From Owenia fusiformis (Eukaryota; Annelida; Polychaeta; Sabellida; Oweniidae), in the NCBI GenBank assembly GCA_903813345.2, contig CAIIXF020000008.1, positions 20,506,822 through 20,570,821 on the forward strand: a DNA stretch of 64,000 nt, written 5' to 3'. Positions 11,301 to 23,745 of the stretch are shown here, one piece after another. The notes under the pieces were generated by a model. It saw nothing but the letters and a program-made list of their open reading frames with translations. It did not search any database and was not told the DNA's origin. Made by a program: the position numbers and the translations under genes. Numbering within the stretch: the stretch's first letter is position 1; each line of letters opens with the position of its first letter.

Positions 11301-14300
11301 TGTTAAAAAATATGATGTCTTAACACTTTTGGGTGTAGTTTTGCATGATACTATCCATTTCTAAAAATTAAAAGTGAATTTTCCAGTCATTTTTCAGTTG
11401 TTATCCCTAGCAAGGTCCCACCTCAGTTAGATTAAGTGAAACAAGTTCTCACCGACTGGGTCAATGCTTGACCATCTACCACAAAAGATGGCACCATTTC
11501 CATTGGGTTGAGCTGTTTGTATTCGTCAAAATGTTGTTGGCCACCATCTTTGACGAGGTTCACTGCACGGTATTCATACTCCACCCCCTTCAGAGCTAAT
11601 GCTGTAATAAATTGATAGCTGCAAAATTATTTTGCTGTATAGTATCTCATCTCAAGTAGGCTTCATATTTTGCAGGCAATTTTTACCAGAATTTTGTTTC
11701 ACTGCATATACTGCAAAACCAAATAGGAGACAGAAAATTGGATCATTCAGAGGGTTCAGATGCTAATTACTTCATCAACAAGTTAATTTTGAAACATACA
11801 TTATATCTGATTTGGAGACAACATTAATGATACATACTATACTGGTGTACATGTATTTTCGAAAATGTGATATTTGATTACCAAAAACCTAATTTTTTCA
11901 AATCAAGGAAAAAGTAAGAGCCATGAATAATGGTGGAAATTACCATGTACTCAAGATCTCAGTACTGCATTTTATGAAATGTATGGCTAGCATGCATACA
12001 TACATGCAAATTCTGTAACACAAACAGTCACAGGCTTACAAGTACATGATATAGAAATGTCAACAAGACCCTACAATAACAAATTCCAACGTACCTATTC
12101 TAACCCTGTATGAGCAGGAACTGCGGAAATAGGAGTAGAGGATTGGCTGAAATAGAGATATGGATCACCACGATGAACAGTATCAAGTTCAAGTAAGTTA
12201 CATGTATTGTATTGCAATGATTTTCTTCATCAATCAAATCTAAACAAGGCATTACATGTACTTTAATATGCAAAATATCACCACCTGTCATTTGTTACAG
12301 AACCAGCTGTTAAACGCCAAATTCCAATAAAAATAAGCTTTTGACAATGATTGCAACAGTCACTTAATTTTTTTAATTTTAATATAAGTCATGCATTCAA
12401 CAGTATAAACTTTAAGCTCAGTTTCTTACAGAAAGAAGTGGTAATTACTTTTTCGACTTTCCATTTTCCGTCTGATGATATTTTTACCTATCACAATATA
12501 AAATGCACCACAAAATGTACATGTTGAAGAGTCAGTCAACCTTGTCTGATATTAACATTACTAAAATATTGAAAAAAGATTTATGCTTGTCTGCGGATGA
12601 GTTTCTGAGTTTAAACGGAATGGAAGAGTTTACCATCTTCTAAAATTTAGAAAAAGAAATTGAAAACAAGAAATTTCAAAGCAAATGCGTGACAAATATG
12701 CAATTCACATGAAATTCCAGTACAAACTGCGTTTTTTTACACCGTTCATTTTCTCCTGAAATATTTTTTCTTGACAATAATGCGGACAGTTGGATGGCCT
12801 GACAAGCTATGACATTGGGACCAAAATACTGAAAAATTAAAAGATACCAAACTATGAAATACTGTAGATTGGGTTAATTTGGCGCTACTTAATTTGGCGA
12901 TTTTGCCATTTTTGGCATATTGGCGGCTATTTAATTTGGCGCTGTTTGCGAATTACCATGTAAATGGGCATGTTTGGCTATGTTCATTTTTTCTTTTGAG
13001 GACCACTGGCGATTCACCACGTTTGTACATTTTTGTGAGATCATCCTTTACATTTTACACCTCAATCGATGCTGCTACTTTTCCCTGAGTATTAATGAGT
13101 GACTGACCAGTTCTGAGCCAATTTATGAGAGACATTTTTTCATAGTTTTGGAAAAAATAAACCGGAAGTGACCTAAATACACTGGACGAAATACCCTAGA
13201 TGATTCCCGGGGATTCATTCTAAATTTTGGCGGAGATTTATATTGGCGAATTTTTCAATTTCGCCAAATTCGCCAAATTAAAGCGGGCGCCAAATTAACC
13301 CAATCTACAGTAATCAAGAACCCAATTTCACACATGTATTTTTAGATTTGACTTACGAAGAAAAACATTTAAAAAAACTATACCATAGTCTAGTGACAGT
13401 CTAATAGAGTCCTAAGCCAGCTACATTTTTACAAGACCCTATGATATCTGTTGCAAGATTAGACCTATGCCTGACACAACCGTCACTATGTTATAAGTGT
13501 TTTTAAGTTTCGCAAGGATCCTGCCATGACCGTGGTAATGGGTAGTGTTATCGTGAAACCCTGGTATAACCGTGACAATGCTATATTATATTGCAAGGCC
13601 TGTCAAGACCGTGGTGATGTTAAATCCTGATATGACCGTGACAATGCTATACTATATTTCAAGGCCTGTCATGACCGTGGTAATGTAAAAGCCTTATATG
13701 ACTGTGGCAATGGTTGCAAGGCCTGTCATGACCGGGAATGTACTAAAAACCCTTCGACCTATGACCCTTCGACCCTACGACTTACTGGGTGTCAAGAATT
13801 TCTGGAACATATTTTTCTGAAAAACCCTTCGACCTCTGATTTCCCAGTCCAGTTTTCTAAATGATTATGTATAGTTCCAACTTGAGCTCCCCGTAGGATT
13901 TAATCTACCTAGATTAGTTGGAAAATGTTTTGTACGTACTCTTTCAATGGAAACATCAGGCCTGTCAACTGTCCCGCAATTTGCGTATTTGTCACGCATT
14001 TGCTGAAGAATTTGAAGTTACGCCAGTTATTTTTGCGTGACAGAAAATGTCACGCAAATACGCATTTTACCTGGTAATTGTCAAGCAAAAATATTTCTGT
14101 AGAAAAATTTCTAAAAAAGATCGTCTACACAGCAAAAATACGAACGCCGGAAAAAAAACGTACGCATTTCGTTCGGACTTTTCACGCGAATTACGTATAT
14201 GTCACGCATTCCGTTCGAAATTTTTCGTACCTACCCCTCCCCCCCTCGTTGATGGATATTTTAAACGCGAGCGTATCGAGCGCGAAAAATTTGGTAACTG

Positions 14301-17288
14301 GTCAACTCAACCCCAAGTCAACTCAACCTGAGTCAACTCAACCCTTAGTCAAGTCGACCCCAAGTCAAGTCGACCCTAAGTCAAGTCGACCCCAAGTCAT
14401 CTCGACCCTTAGTCAACTCGACCCCAAGTCATCTCAACCCTTGGTCATCTCAACCCTTAGTCAACTCGACCCCACCATAAAAAACAAATAGATATACTAT
14501 CTTCATGGTATGATATCAATGAATTTTGAAAGAATGAGGGACTAAAATGCTAATTTTCCAAAATAAAATTATCAACTATTGAAGTTTGTGCTTAACGCAT
14601 TTATAATTTTTATAAATATGACATTTATTTACCAAAATAATATTTGATTAATCTTAATAGGGCTATTCACGATGCTATACATATATTTCAACCCTTCATA
14701 TTTGAGCTTGTTTTATCTCTCTGAAATAAAAAAATTATCTATATACTTTTCTGTTATACCGAAATTGTTGCAACAGTATTTTTGACAACAGGTAACTTAT
14801 GCAACATGTGCATTGTGCCAACATCCATCCATTACTTTGTATTGAATGATTTTATATTTTGATAATAATAATAAACAATAAACAATATGATATAGTTCAA
14901 ATCTTCCTTCTGATCTATAGGCGATAGAAATGTTTATTTTTTTTAATCTAGATTTTAAAACAAGACTGAACAAACAATGGGATTTATGATTTTACAATTT
15001 CCATTATCGTACCCATGTCAGGTGTCATAAACAATCAGATTGGGATTTTATGATCCATTTCAAATCTTCGTTTTGATCTATAGGTGGCAGAAATGTTCTT
15101 TTCTTTGAAGTTTGATTTGAAATCAAACTGCACAAACAATGGGATTATATTGTATTTTAATCTACTTAAAACAAGTAAAATCATTTGGGTCGACTTGACT
15201 AAGGGTTGAGTTGACCAAGGGTTGATATGACTTGGGGTCGAGTTGACTAAGGGTCGAGATGACTTGGGGTCGACTTGACTAAGGGTCGACTTGACTTGGG
15301 GTCGACTTGACTAAGGGTTGAGTTGACTTGGGTTGAGTTGACTTGGGGTTGAGTTGACCAGGAAGCAAAAATTTGAGGTGAAATTTGGCAAGATGCACGG
15401 ACATCTAATACGTTCTTCGAACGGGAATGATATCAATAACAAGAATTTGGAATCCCAGAATCTCCTTTCGCCAGAACATTCTCTCTGACTGTGACTGAGG
15501 AGGTACAAAACGTTCACATTCAAAATTATGTGCTTGAATACAACAAATATCTTACACTCCCCAGGGACCGATTCTGAAGTTCTATAAACATAGTAATATT
15601 TCCAGCAACTTCATATGGACTGAGAAATTGAAGAACTGCCGCATACATCATGAAAGGCCAAGTACTACAGGATGTACCCCATAACCCCTACCTTGGTGTG
15701 GAACTAGAATCCAACATGAAGTGGACCACTCACATCAACAACATAGTGAATAAAGCCAACCGTTCCCTTGGCTTCCTGAGGCGAAACCTCCACAGCTGCC
15801 CACGCAACATCAAAGCCACAGCTTACAATTCTCTGGTCAGGCCCCACTTAGAATACTCTTCTTCAGTTTGGGACCCTTACCAGAAGAAGGACAAAGCACG
15901 GGTAGAGATGGTTCAGCGTCAGGCAGCAAGGTTTGTAACCAAACAGTACTCTAGGGAGCCAGGAACCATCACCAACATTTACAAAGATCTGGAATGGAAA
16001 CCACTTGAAAACCGAAGACAAACCAAGAGACTCACCCTATTCCATAAAGCCCTTCATAATGAAATAGCAATACCCATTCCCCCCTACATCGAGAAATCTA
16101 ACAGAACTGGCAGAAGAGCCCAACAATTCATCCCTCCCTTTGCCAGAACTGATACCTACAAGAATAGCTTCTTTCCCAGAACAATAACAGATTGGAACAA
16201 CCTCCCTTCCACAACCAGGATGATAGAAGACAGTACTGCCTTCCGTGATGCCCTGGTATCTAGTATGCAGGGTTAGCTCATGACACGAGACCTGTTTTTA
16301 GACAGTATTTTAATTGTACATACTGCCATTTTAGACTTTTAGCTTGGATGACTTCCAAAACTAATTGTGTTGCTCTATAAAGAGCTTTAATTAGTATAAT
16401 GATAGATGTAGATGTAGATGTCACAGGGTTTTTATAAAAATATATTCCCAAAATTCTTGACACCCTGTAAGTCGTAGGTCGTAGGGTCGAAGGGTCGAAG
16501 GGTTTTTAGTACATTCCTCATGACCGTGGTAATCTTAAAGGACAACTGAAATAGCTTTTCTCAACTTGCAGCTACAAAAATGCGGTTTTCTCCATCGTAA
16601 GCCCAACGTAGAGTTCTTGCGATAGCCATTATAAAATAAATGATAGATAACTGCTAACGGTCATAGATAATGAAATAAAACTAACTGATCAATCAAATTG
16701 GCCCCCACGTGATTAGTAACATCATATACAAAATATAGCTTTGGTTTATTGGTTCCTTAGTAATCACAATGTCACGGCAACCATAGGATTGTTGTGTAAA
16801 CAAATAACAAAACATTTTGGCATTATGACGTCATGATCTAATGGACCAAAACGGGCCATGTGGGGACCAGTGAGAGATCACGTGGGGGCCAATAATTCAG
16901 CTTTCCAGCTGAACCTAACCACGGTCATGACAGGCCTTGCAATATAATATAGCATTGTCACGGTTATACCAGGCTTCACGATAACAATACCACTGTCATG
17001 GCAGGATCCTTGCAAAACTTAAAAACATGGTGATAGTTGTGCAGGCATAAGTCTTGCAATAGATAGTTTAGCATGTGATTTTTACTGGTGATAGGAAAGA
17101 TTATCAATTTTCATTTTCAACTCAGTAACATTTCTATTCAATCAAATGAGGGACAATATGTTTTTTATATTGTCTCATAATTGAAAAGACCATAACATAA
17201 CATATGCATCATATATTAGCATATCAAAACTCTGTATAAAGGAAATAATATAAAGAATTCATACTTTTGCTTTAGTCCCCATGGCCAT
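8343..17288 (-). CDS. GSTZ1: Maleylacetoacetate isomerase / glutathione transferase zeta
   Basis: Seven exons: 17265-17288, 12095-12146, 11453-11601, 10070-10150, 9264-9390, 8727-8829, 8343-8466; 219 residues (about 216 is usual). It isomerises maleylacetoacetate to fumarylacetoacetate with glutathione in tyrosine breakdown. The glutathione-site motif is S-S-C-S-Y-R-V-R-I at residues 17-25; most relatives have Trp where this has Tyr. Other family blocks: [50 protein letters not shown] and R-F-K-V-D near the C-terminus. Exon 1 encodes only M-A-M-G-T-K-A-K, placed by a GTATGA donor and phase 0; a second in-frame ATG two codons on is an alternative start. Intron 1 is 5.1 kb and holds the nested inverted repeats. 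The gene is head-to-head with the TMEM179-like gene. Confidence 0.93.
8908..8932 (+). repeat. Solo mariner-like terminus in GSTZ1 intron
   Basis: TACAGGGTGACCCCAAAAAT has the same CAGGGTG-x-x-CC-A-rich form as the ends at 5351 and 6830. No partner was found within the intron. Confidence 0.35.
10290..10820. repeat. Degenerate ~115 bp tandem repeat in GSTZ1 intron
   Basis: About four diverged copies carrying AAAATGGCCACC, then GTGTCATTAGACAGTG, ATGCTTAAAGTATTCACAT and ATATGAACAAAA in order. Similar phrases (AAAATGGC, ATATGAACAAAATC) recur in the repeats near 47620-47710, so this may be the core of a dispersed element. No coding frame. Confidence 0.6.
12266..12330. repeat. Fragment of the TGTCACCAC hairpin-ended family
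   Basis: TATGCAAAATATCACCACCT followed by GTCATTTGTTACAG matches the ends of the elements at 24035, 44773 and, inverted, 21190 and 37720. Truncated copy in GSTZ1 intron 1. Confidence 0.5.
12860..13312. mobile_element. MITE with AATTTGGCGC-rich inverted ends
   Basis: A 450 bp element in GSTZ1 intron 1. Left end TACTGTAGATTGGGTTAATT then TGGCGC; the right end is its exact inverse, ending CAATCTACAGTA at 13312. The motif AATTTGGCG recurs just inside both ends (12888, 12927, 13262 and 13271), like repeated transposase sites. The TA at each outer edge may be the target duplication. The short plus frame inside is not protein-like. Confidence 0.8.
14299..15361. repeat. Innermost palindrome: two inverted 16 bp tandem arrays
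   Basis: Left array 14301-14474 has about eleven 16 bp units of the form AAGTCRASTCRACCCY. The right array at 15186-15359 is the same array on the other strand. About 710 bp of AT-rich spacer separates them, including a diverged direct repeat of about 165 bp (copies near 14897 and 15060, both with TGATCTATAGG and AACAATGGGAT). The edges match as TGGTCAACTC and GAGTTGACCA. Short frames across the arrays are repeat translations, not genes. Confidence 0.85.
15641..16420 (+). mobile_element. 5'-truncated LINE fragment (CR1/L2/Jockey-like RT tail)
   Basis: A readable frame at 15650-16276 encodes the reverse transcriptase C-terminus: [44 protein letters not shown] and W-N-N-L-P. It ends in a stop, a short 3' UTR and a (TAGATG)n tail at 16403-16420, the microsatellite ending seen in CR1/L2-like elements. 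The polymerase core is absent, so this is a dead-on-arrival copy. Its clean frame suggests it is fairly young. It lies between the array palindrome and the right arm of the middle element. Confidence 0.85.
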
Positions 17289-17548
17289 GTGCACTGAACG
17301 AAATGTTTATTTAGTCAAGTATTCTTTGCTGTACGCTAATACAAATTTGAAAAATAATTTTAGCAAATGAACAATTAGATATTTGTTTGAATATGGCCCA
17401 GCGGCTATCTAAACATTATTTCCAAAACAGTGCTCTAATATTTTGAGTTCCAGTTGACTTAAAGTGTCCATAATCCACGGTTTTATCAGTTGACCTAGAT
17501 TTCGGAAATATTTCCCAACGAGTAGAAACTTCTGTTCATTCCATCAGA
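17289..17548. promoter_or_regulatory. Shared promoter region GSTZ1 / TMEM179-like
   Basis: Only 260 bp separate the divergent start codons at 17288 (minus) and 17549 (plus). No TATA box stands out and no specific factor site is asserted. A bidirectional promoter is inferred from spacing alone. Confidence 0.6.
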
Positions 17549-20201
17549 ATGGAGGCGTTTCCAGTGGACATTCAGCTGTTTATACAGACTTTGATATGGT
17601 TTGGAATCGTTCTCACTGGTCTTATTACCAGTGTTCCTATTGGTGTTACACAGGTGAATATGTGTACTATTAATTACCGGAGATTTATGGAGCTGTTATG
17701 TCCAGATTAATCGATGAACAGCATTTGAAACTTTTGTTTATTTTTAAAAATTTATTTTTGAAATATTTTTTTGTGTTTTATTAGTCTAGACTACCTAATT
17801 ACATGTAGGTTCAAGCTACATTTGGAATATAATGAAATATATAAACATATACGATGGCTATAATGATTTGATACATGATGATGAATAAATTTCAAAATGA
17901 AATGTCATGGGCGTAGTGCCCGGTACGCTGGGTACGCACAGGCGTACCAGATGGTTGCAAATTCGCTCCAAATACAAAAAAATTTCAAAATTTTACTGGG
18001 GGAGAACCCCAGACCCCCCTGAATGCTTTTTTTGATTCACTCAACTCTTGTTCCCGTGGTGGTGGCGTACTACTTAGAAAAATAGCGCTACGCCCATGAA
18101 TGTATGTAGACTCTAGGACTTCACCAAAAAATTAGACTATTGAAACATTTGACATTTTATTTCAGACTAATTTTGGTGGAAACTGCGTTCTTTATGGGAC
18201 ATTTCAATGGAAAAATTCTTCATACTTTGACTACAATTTTGGACCTGCTGCTACATGTCACTTTATTGTCTATCTTCACGTGTTTGTAAGCATTGTCTTC
18301 GCATGTGGCATGGGAATTTACTACTCATATGCAACATACATGAGTATTACCAAGGATAAAAGCATAGCGTAAGTACATGTACTGTTTTGAATCACCCTTG
18401 TTAGTAGTCACATGGTACCAATTAGTGTTGTCGCGATTAATCGATACATCGCAATATACATCGCCAAAGCTGATTCTCGCGATGCATCGTTGTCTGAAAC
18501 AAAACATTGATGTTTTTAAAAAAATTAATTTGCTAAAAAATCAACCTTTCTTATCTTATTTTGACACAAATCGCTTACCTTTCTCATGTCTTATTTCATT
18601 TTCCTATGTTTTCTTATATTCTTTAGCTTTAAAACTGTTTTAGCTAGTCGAAATGAACCATTAATCTAAAAAAATTACTTTACTTTCCACTTGTAAAATC
18701 TTTATTAGTAAAGGTTGGATGTTCAAACTTTCACCAAGTATACTAAATTTAATTATCTACCATATGGTATAACTAAATTCATATTGCTCAATATACATAG
18801 TAAACAAATACATGTAGTACAATGTGTACATTTACCATATTTTTATTATAATTGTAGGACCCATATGTGGGTGATGCCATTCCTGTTGTGTAATTCAGTT
18901 ATCACTGCTATTATCTTCATCACATCATGTATTGTTGGAGTTGGCTTCGCTCAGTGGTGTGGTGGCTTTCTTAGTGGGCGTGACCTTGGGGCTTCTATTG
19001 ATGGGTAAGTAGATTTGAATGATATTTGATATGCCGTAAAGAGGGTTTCAGAAATTCTCATTATAACCTAAAATTAATTTTGAATTTAGTAACTGTATTA
19101 TTACTTATAACATGTTTTTCCGAAACAAATTTACATTTCTTGTTGATTTGATCGTTTTGAAAGAAGCTGGTCAGTTATGGACAATTGTAAATCAGATTTA
19201 AAATGAAAATAATGTACACCCATTTGTGTCTGTTAAAACTCACTGACAGGTAATTGCAATGTGATAAATGGGAATCATACAGCTCCATTGTAATTCGAGA
19301 TTTGACACCCTGAATAATTGTATAATGTAGCATTTATTGTCTAATATTTGTAGATGTGCGAGTGGTCAGAACATGGATATCTGGGGGCCAACTTGGAATG
19401 CTCATGCACCTGCTGGTACCAGCTATTTTTCTGGAACTTTCTTCAACTTCATGACAGTTGGCCAGGTAATCTATAAGGAGCCATCTTGTACTCGTTTCTC
19501 ATGATCAAATTAAAATATTCTGATACAATTTGACTCCCACTGCTGAACCGAAGACACTAGGGTTCATTGCCAAGGTTAATGATGCCAATTTGGCAATTAA
19601 AAACAAAATTTGGGCTTTTCATTCTTTCAGAATTTTTGTGATTTTATCGTAACATTGTATTTAGTGAGATTATTGTAGAATTATATCATACTCTATACTA
19701 ACACTGTACTTTCAATAGGTGGCATGGCTCGACACATTTGACAATTTAATGGCATACAAAATGTAGCATATGTAAAATGTTTACAATTTTGAAAAACAAA
19801 GTCAAATTTTAAAATTTTGAAGGGAGGGTAGAAATTACAGTAATAACCCAAATAAGGAAAAGAGATTTGCAATAAACCTGACCACCTTTTGACAAATCAA
19901 TGAAGCTATAATATATTGTCTTGATTGACAATGTCATCAATCTTGCTCAGCCCTTCTATGGTGCATACCAAAATTATTTTCTACAGCTAACGACATTTGT
20001 GGACAATCCACAATAATATTTATGTTGTACATATTTCAGACTGCATCATGGGTAGCATTCCTCCTGTGGACTGCACAGACCTCATTTACAGGTATTCGTC
20101 TCTACAGAAACATCAAATTGCGCTCTGCTGGTGATGGTTTTGTTGGCCAAGATGAGTTTGCGGATACTGCTAACATTGGGAATACAACACCATCAGCTTA
20201 G
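17549..20201 (+). CDS. TMEM179/TMEM179B-family four-helix membrane protein
   Basis: Five exons: 17549-17653, 18166-18368, 18858-19004, 19354-19465, 20040-20201; 242 residues, close to the family length (about 220-235). Hydrophobic helices lie at about residues 10-31, 66-91, 108-133 and 190-211, with a short polar C-terminus. The first loop has G-G-N-C-V-L-Y-G, comparable to the G-R-C-P-L-Y-G of TMEM179B; Q-W-C before the second loop and Q-T-A-S-W-V-A-F-L-L-W at helix 4 also fit TMEM179B better than TMEM179. The molecular function of the family is not established. Start: first ATG after a stop-bearing leader, followed by a helix. It is divergent from GSTZ1. An assignment from memory, so paralogue identity is tentative. 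Confidence 0.85.
17906..18098. mobile_element. Short TIR element in TMEM179-like intron 1
   Basis: The ends are CATGGGCGTAG and its inverse, 193 bp apart, with AATGT repeated directly outside (17901-17905 and 18099-18103). The interior has the GGGGGAGAACCCCAGACCCC phrase seen in many short elements of this type. Non-coding. Confidence 0.7.
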
Positions 20202-23200
20202 GTGTTACTGATGTCACATCAACTGATAACTATTAAGCCCTCACATTTTAAGGTGACAGGTGTGAATTTGACCACAAAATTCAAAAACATACCCATTTTA
20301 TGTATTTACTTAGTCATGGGCTTTCTAGAGACTTGAAAGCCCAGGAATTAGTGAAACATGTTTTCCATCTATTTTAATGGGTTTTCACTACCTATGTCTG
20401 ATACCAGTGAAATGGCTGCTATTTTGAATGAACTTAGAGAAATATGATGAACTACTGACAATGTTCAAAATGTCTTCCACATTATTGGAGGTGTGTTTTT
20501 AATGATATCTTTGCTTGGCAATGTCAGATCTTAAAGATGCAAGTTCTAGTCTATTAATATTTTTTCAAGTTTGACCACTTGAAATATGTTCCACTGTAAA
20601 ACACTTTTATTCAGAAATTCAGCAAATCTTTATATTCTGGTTCAATTAAGACTTTGTCCCACTTATACCAATGGTACTACATATTGCAGCAAATTAGGGA
20701 ATGTAAAACGTAAGCTCATTTAAACAGTTACATATCATTATCATGAATTAGAAGTATTTTAGTTTTTTTTATTGAAGGTGAGAATTACAGCTTTTGACTC
20801 TTAATAATATATGTGTACATTATTGCACAAACATTGCTTGTAATATTAACTGGATTCCCATAAGAGACAAAAATAAAGAAAAAGCACTATCTTTAGAGAA
20901 AATGCTTGATAGAACTTGCCAGTATTATAAGCCTATTTTAGCAGCTATTTAAGCAAGGCCTGTTTCAATATTTTTAACAATATTATGGGTTCAATTGGAT
21001 TGTTTTTATAATTTGTGTTTTCCTTTATAAGTTAGAAAATGTCTGATTTTATTATGTCACTACCACAAGTGATGACATATTGTTATAGTCTCCAACTTTT
21101 TTGTTGAAAGTGCTTGGCGGTTAGTGTTTGGCATCTGTAGCAAATAGCAGGTGGTGACATTTTGCATGTTAATGCCTTATTCATTATTATTTTGATTTCA
21201 ATTTTGGTAGACAGTGATTATATAGATAAGATTATATATATATGTATTATTTTGTGCAATTTTATATGTGCCAAAATATTTGTGTTATACATTTACATTT
21301 TGAAAGTTGTGTAACTCCAATACTTTAGCATGTTGAGTTTATGTAAATATGTGCAGCTTAAATGGAAGTAGATGTAATAGTGTTGCTCTATGCCCTAAGT
21401 AGATAGGGGGTCCATGGACTTTATGTTGGACTAGGAAGTACAATACTATGTTGTATATATTCTTCCTAGAATCATCAATTTTTTATTGTTCTTAGAATGT
21501 TTCTCACTCTCTCGTTTCTCAGAGTTTCTACGTTAAAAAAGTTATTTTATTTAATTACATAAGTGTAAATCATAATATTAATGTATAGCAACCAAAATAG
21601 AAAATCATAGCAGTTTATGATATATTTAAATTCTCTTTGTGAGAATATATTTGAATTAACATTTTTTTTTATTGTTTTCCTCCACCTGCTCAAAGGTGAA
21701 CCAAACATACTCTAGTAGCTGATAGAAATATCAAGATCTCTTGAAAAATGTATGAAATGAAGATTTACAATTAAAAATGTAGGAGTTTGAATATTGGTAT
21801 TTTTGAGGAGTACACATGTAGAATGTAATACATGTACGGTATCTACTTTTCTTTTATATGTAAGCGTTTTTTTCTGAGCAATTTGCATTTGAGTAGAGCC
21901 ATTGATTTTATAAATTGTATTAAGAACTATATAGTAACAGCATTATTTTAAAATACTCAAACATTCATGTCATATTTCAAACATACTTAATATTATTTAA
22001 AATGGCTGATTTTCTCTTAATTTAAAAGCAAACAATTTTTCCAGGTAAATACACAACTTGCTTCATATATAATGATCAATCATCACGTTAGTTTCATGAA
22101 AAATACTCATTGTCACACTTTTTAACCAAAGAATGTCACACTTGTATACCCAGTTTTTAATTTTACTTTTCTCCCATTTTTCATGAAATAATATCCCATT
22201 TCCATTGGCAGTTATGAACATGCATGAATGTTATGTTAAATCTATTAAGCCTCATTTTGATGTGGTATTTTGAGTGTATGTATATTGTTTTATTGTTTAG
22301 TTTACATACACAATGACAAATAACTCATGTCTGTAGAACAAATATAAGAACAAAGATTTATTTTAGCTTTGATATGTATTATCTTATAGCAGATACTCGT
22401 TATATATACTTGCATATGTGTTGTATGTTATTGAAGTTTTATTTACCTGAAAATAGGGAGTTTAAGCTTGCATATAAAATCAACCTGTGCGTATGACCAA
22501 TCGGCCATACAAATGCATCGATTTAATAACTTACGTTCATGTTTAGGTTGTGAAAAACAGTGCAAGCTTAAAGTCCCTGTAAACCAGTACAATTTTATAG
22601 TAAATATCAAGCTCAATATAATTTCTTAAATTTTACAACCATTGGAAAATATACATTTCTGATCCAACGACTTTTCATTTGATTAACTTAAAGACACCCT
22701 TAATTTATGTAAAAAAATTATGATTTTATGCAAGAAAATTTTAACATGTCTCATGAAATACAGTTCACATTTGATGGATTATTTTCAAGAAAATTTTACT
22801 TGTTTTAACAGTTTAAAGTGTAACTGTTTTATTTGTGAGAGGAGTAAAACACGCCAAATGGTTTAGTGTCTTCATTGATGTATTATCACTCGTTTAAAAA
22901 ACAAATCTCCGAAGAGGTCACAGTTGAATCATTTCCTCAATTTATTTAAATAAATGGGTTTACCACCACCGATCACAGCCACATTGTAAGCATGCACTTA
23001 AGACACACAACCCAGGATTGTTTTCATTTTAAATAAAATCTGACTGTTCTACAACCTGCAATAAGGAAAGTTAACCTAAAAAGCTAATTTGATTATATAC
23101 GGTTGTGTAAGTTTTAATCTTCTGAATGAATTACTTGCTCTTGTAGTATAGCTGGTCATTCCGTGTGGTATTGTGTCTCAGTGCATGCTAACTGCAAACT

Positions 23201-23577
23201 ACCACCGTGCGATTTAACCCATGATGTAATAGTAATACATTGATGCATATAAGTATAACCTCTGTGTAACTGCTGATTACATCTATTCACATATTTTGAC
23301 TAAGAATTTATTTTATATGTTGATACTGCTGAATAAATCAAACAACAAGTAAATATTGTATATATTGTATATAAAAAACAATGTTATATTTTATGGCTGA
23401 AATCAAGGAATAAAGATACAAATACATATATCATATGTATGAAATATAAAAAATGATCATATTTTGTTTTCTTTATCATATCGTAAGACTTATATTAGTG
23501 TCAGCAGTATCCCTTTTGCTGATATTGATATCAACTTAGTGTCCAAGAAAATGATAGCACTAAAATATATACCACAT
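20202..23577 (+). other. Probable long 3' UTR and downstream of TMEM179-like gene
   Basis: AATAAA signals occur at 20872-20877 and again near 23332, so the 3' end could be short or about 3 kb long. The stretch is AT-rich, without frames of note, and carries one hairpin-ended repeat (21054-21190). Confidence 0.4.
21054..21190. repeat. TGTCACCAC hairpin-ended repeat, copy A
   Basis: Starts TGTCACTACCACAAGTGATG then ACATATTGTTATAGTCTCCAA; ends AGCAGGTGGTGACATTTTGC. The end can fold on itself. Same family as copies at 24035, 37617 and 44773. Confidence 0.6.
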
Positions 23578-23745
23578 ACAGTAACAGTGAGCACCTCTCA
23601 AGTGAACACTTGTGTTAAGTGAACATCACTTTAGGACACATTTTACATTGACTCCTGCATAAATTCCCCTCTGTTGTGAACACCCACCTTCAGTGAACAC
23701 TTTATGGCTCCATAAGTGTTCATTTTACACAGGTTTTATTGTACA
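23578..23745. mobile_element. pogo-like MITE
   Basis: 168 bp with ends TACAGTAA..GTGAGCACC and ..ACACAGGTTTTATTGTA. The interior repeats GTGAACACT several times, as at the pogo-like element ends at 52958 and 45895. No coding capacity. Confidence 0.6.

Larger units (their letters stand above)
13734..16517. mobile_element. Middle inverted-repeat element with 8 bp target duplication (hAT-like)
   Basis: The ends read GGAATGTACTAAAAACCCTT then CGACC on the left and the inverse on the right. TCATGACC is repeated directly at 13726-13733 and 16518-16525. Eight bases is the hAT-type duplication length. The inverted ends run inward about 100 bp through CCCTACGACTTAC and GGGTGTCAAGAATTT. The interior holds the 16 bp-array palindrome (14299-15361) and a LINE fragment (15641-16420). 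No transposase frame seen, so non-autonomous. Confidence 0.75.
13449..17063. mobile_element. Outer inverted-repeat element, arms ~150 bp
   Basis: Left arm 13449-13611 and right arm 16917-17063 are inverted copies sharing GCAAGGATCCTGCCATGAC, ACCGTGACAATGCTATATTA and GCAAGGCCTGTC. The left side adds two more ~72 bp tandem units of the CCGTGACAATGCTAT / AAGGCCTGTCATGACCGTGG type (to about 13733). A second element (13734-16517) was inserted into it, so this is the oldest layer of the nest. All in GSTZ1 intron 1; the right arm ends about 200 bp from exon 1. Confidence 0.75.

Noticed and set aside
14047-14491. Two overlapping plus frames of 94 and 137 codons
   Set aside because: The second half is a translation of the 16 bp array, and the first half has no protein features.
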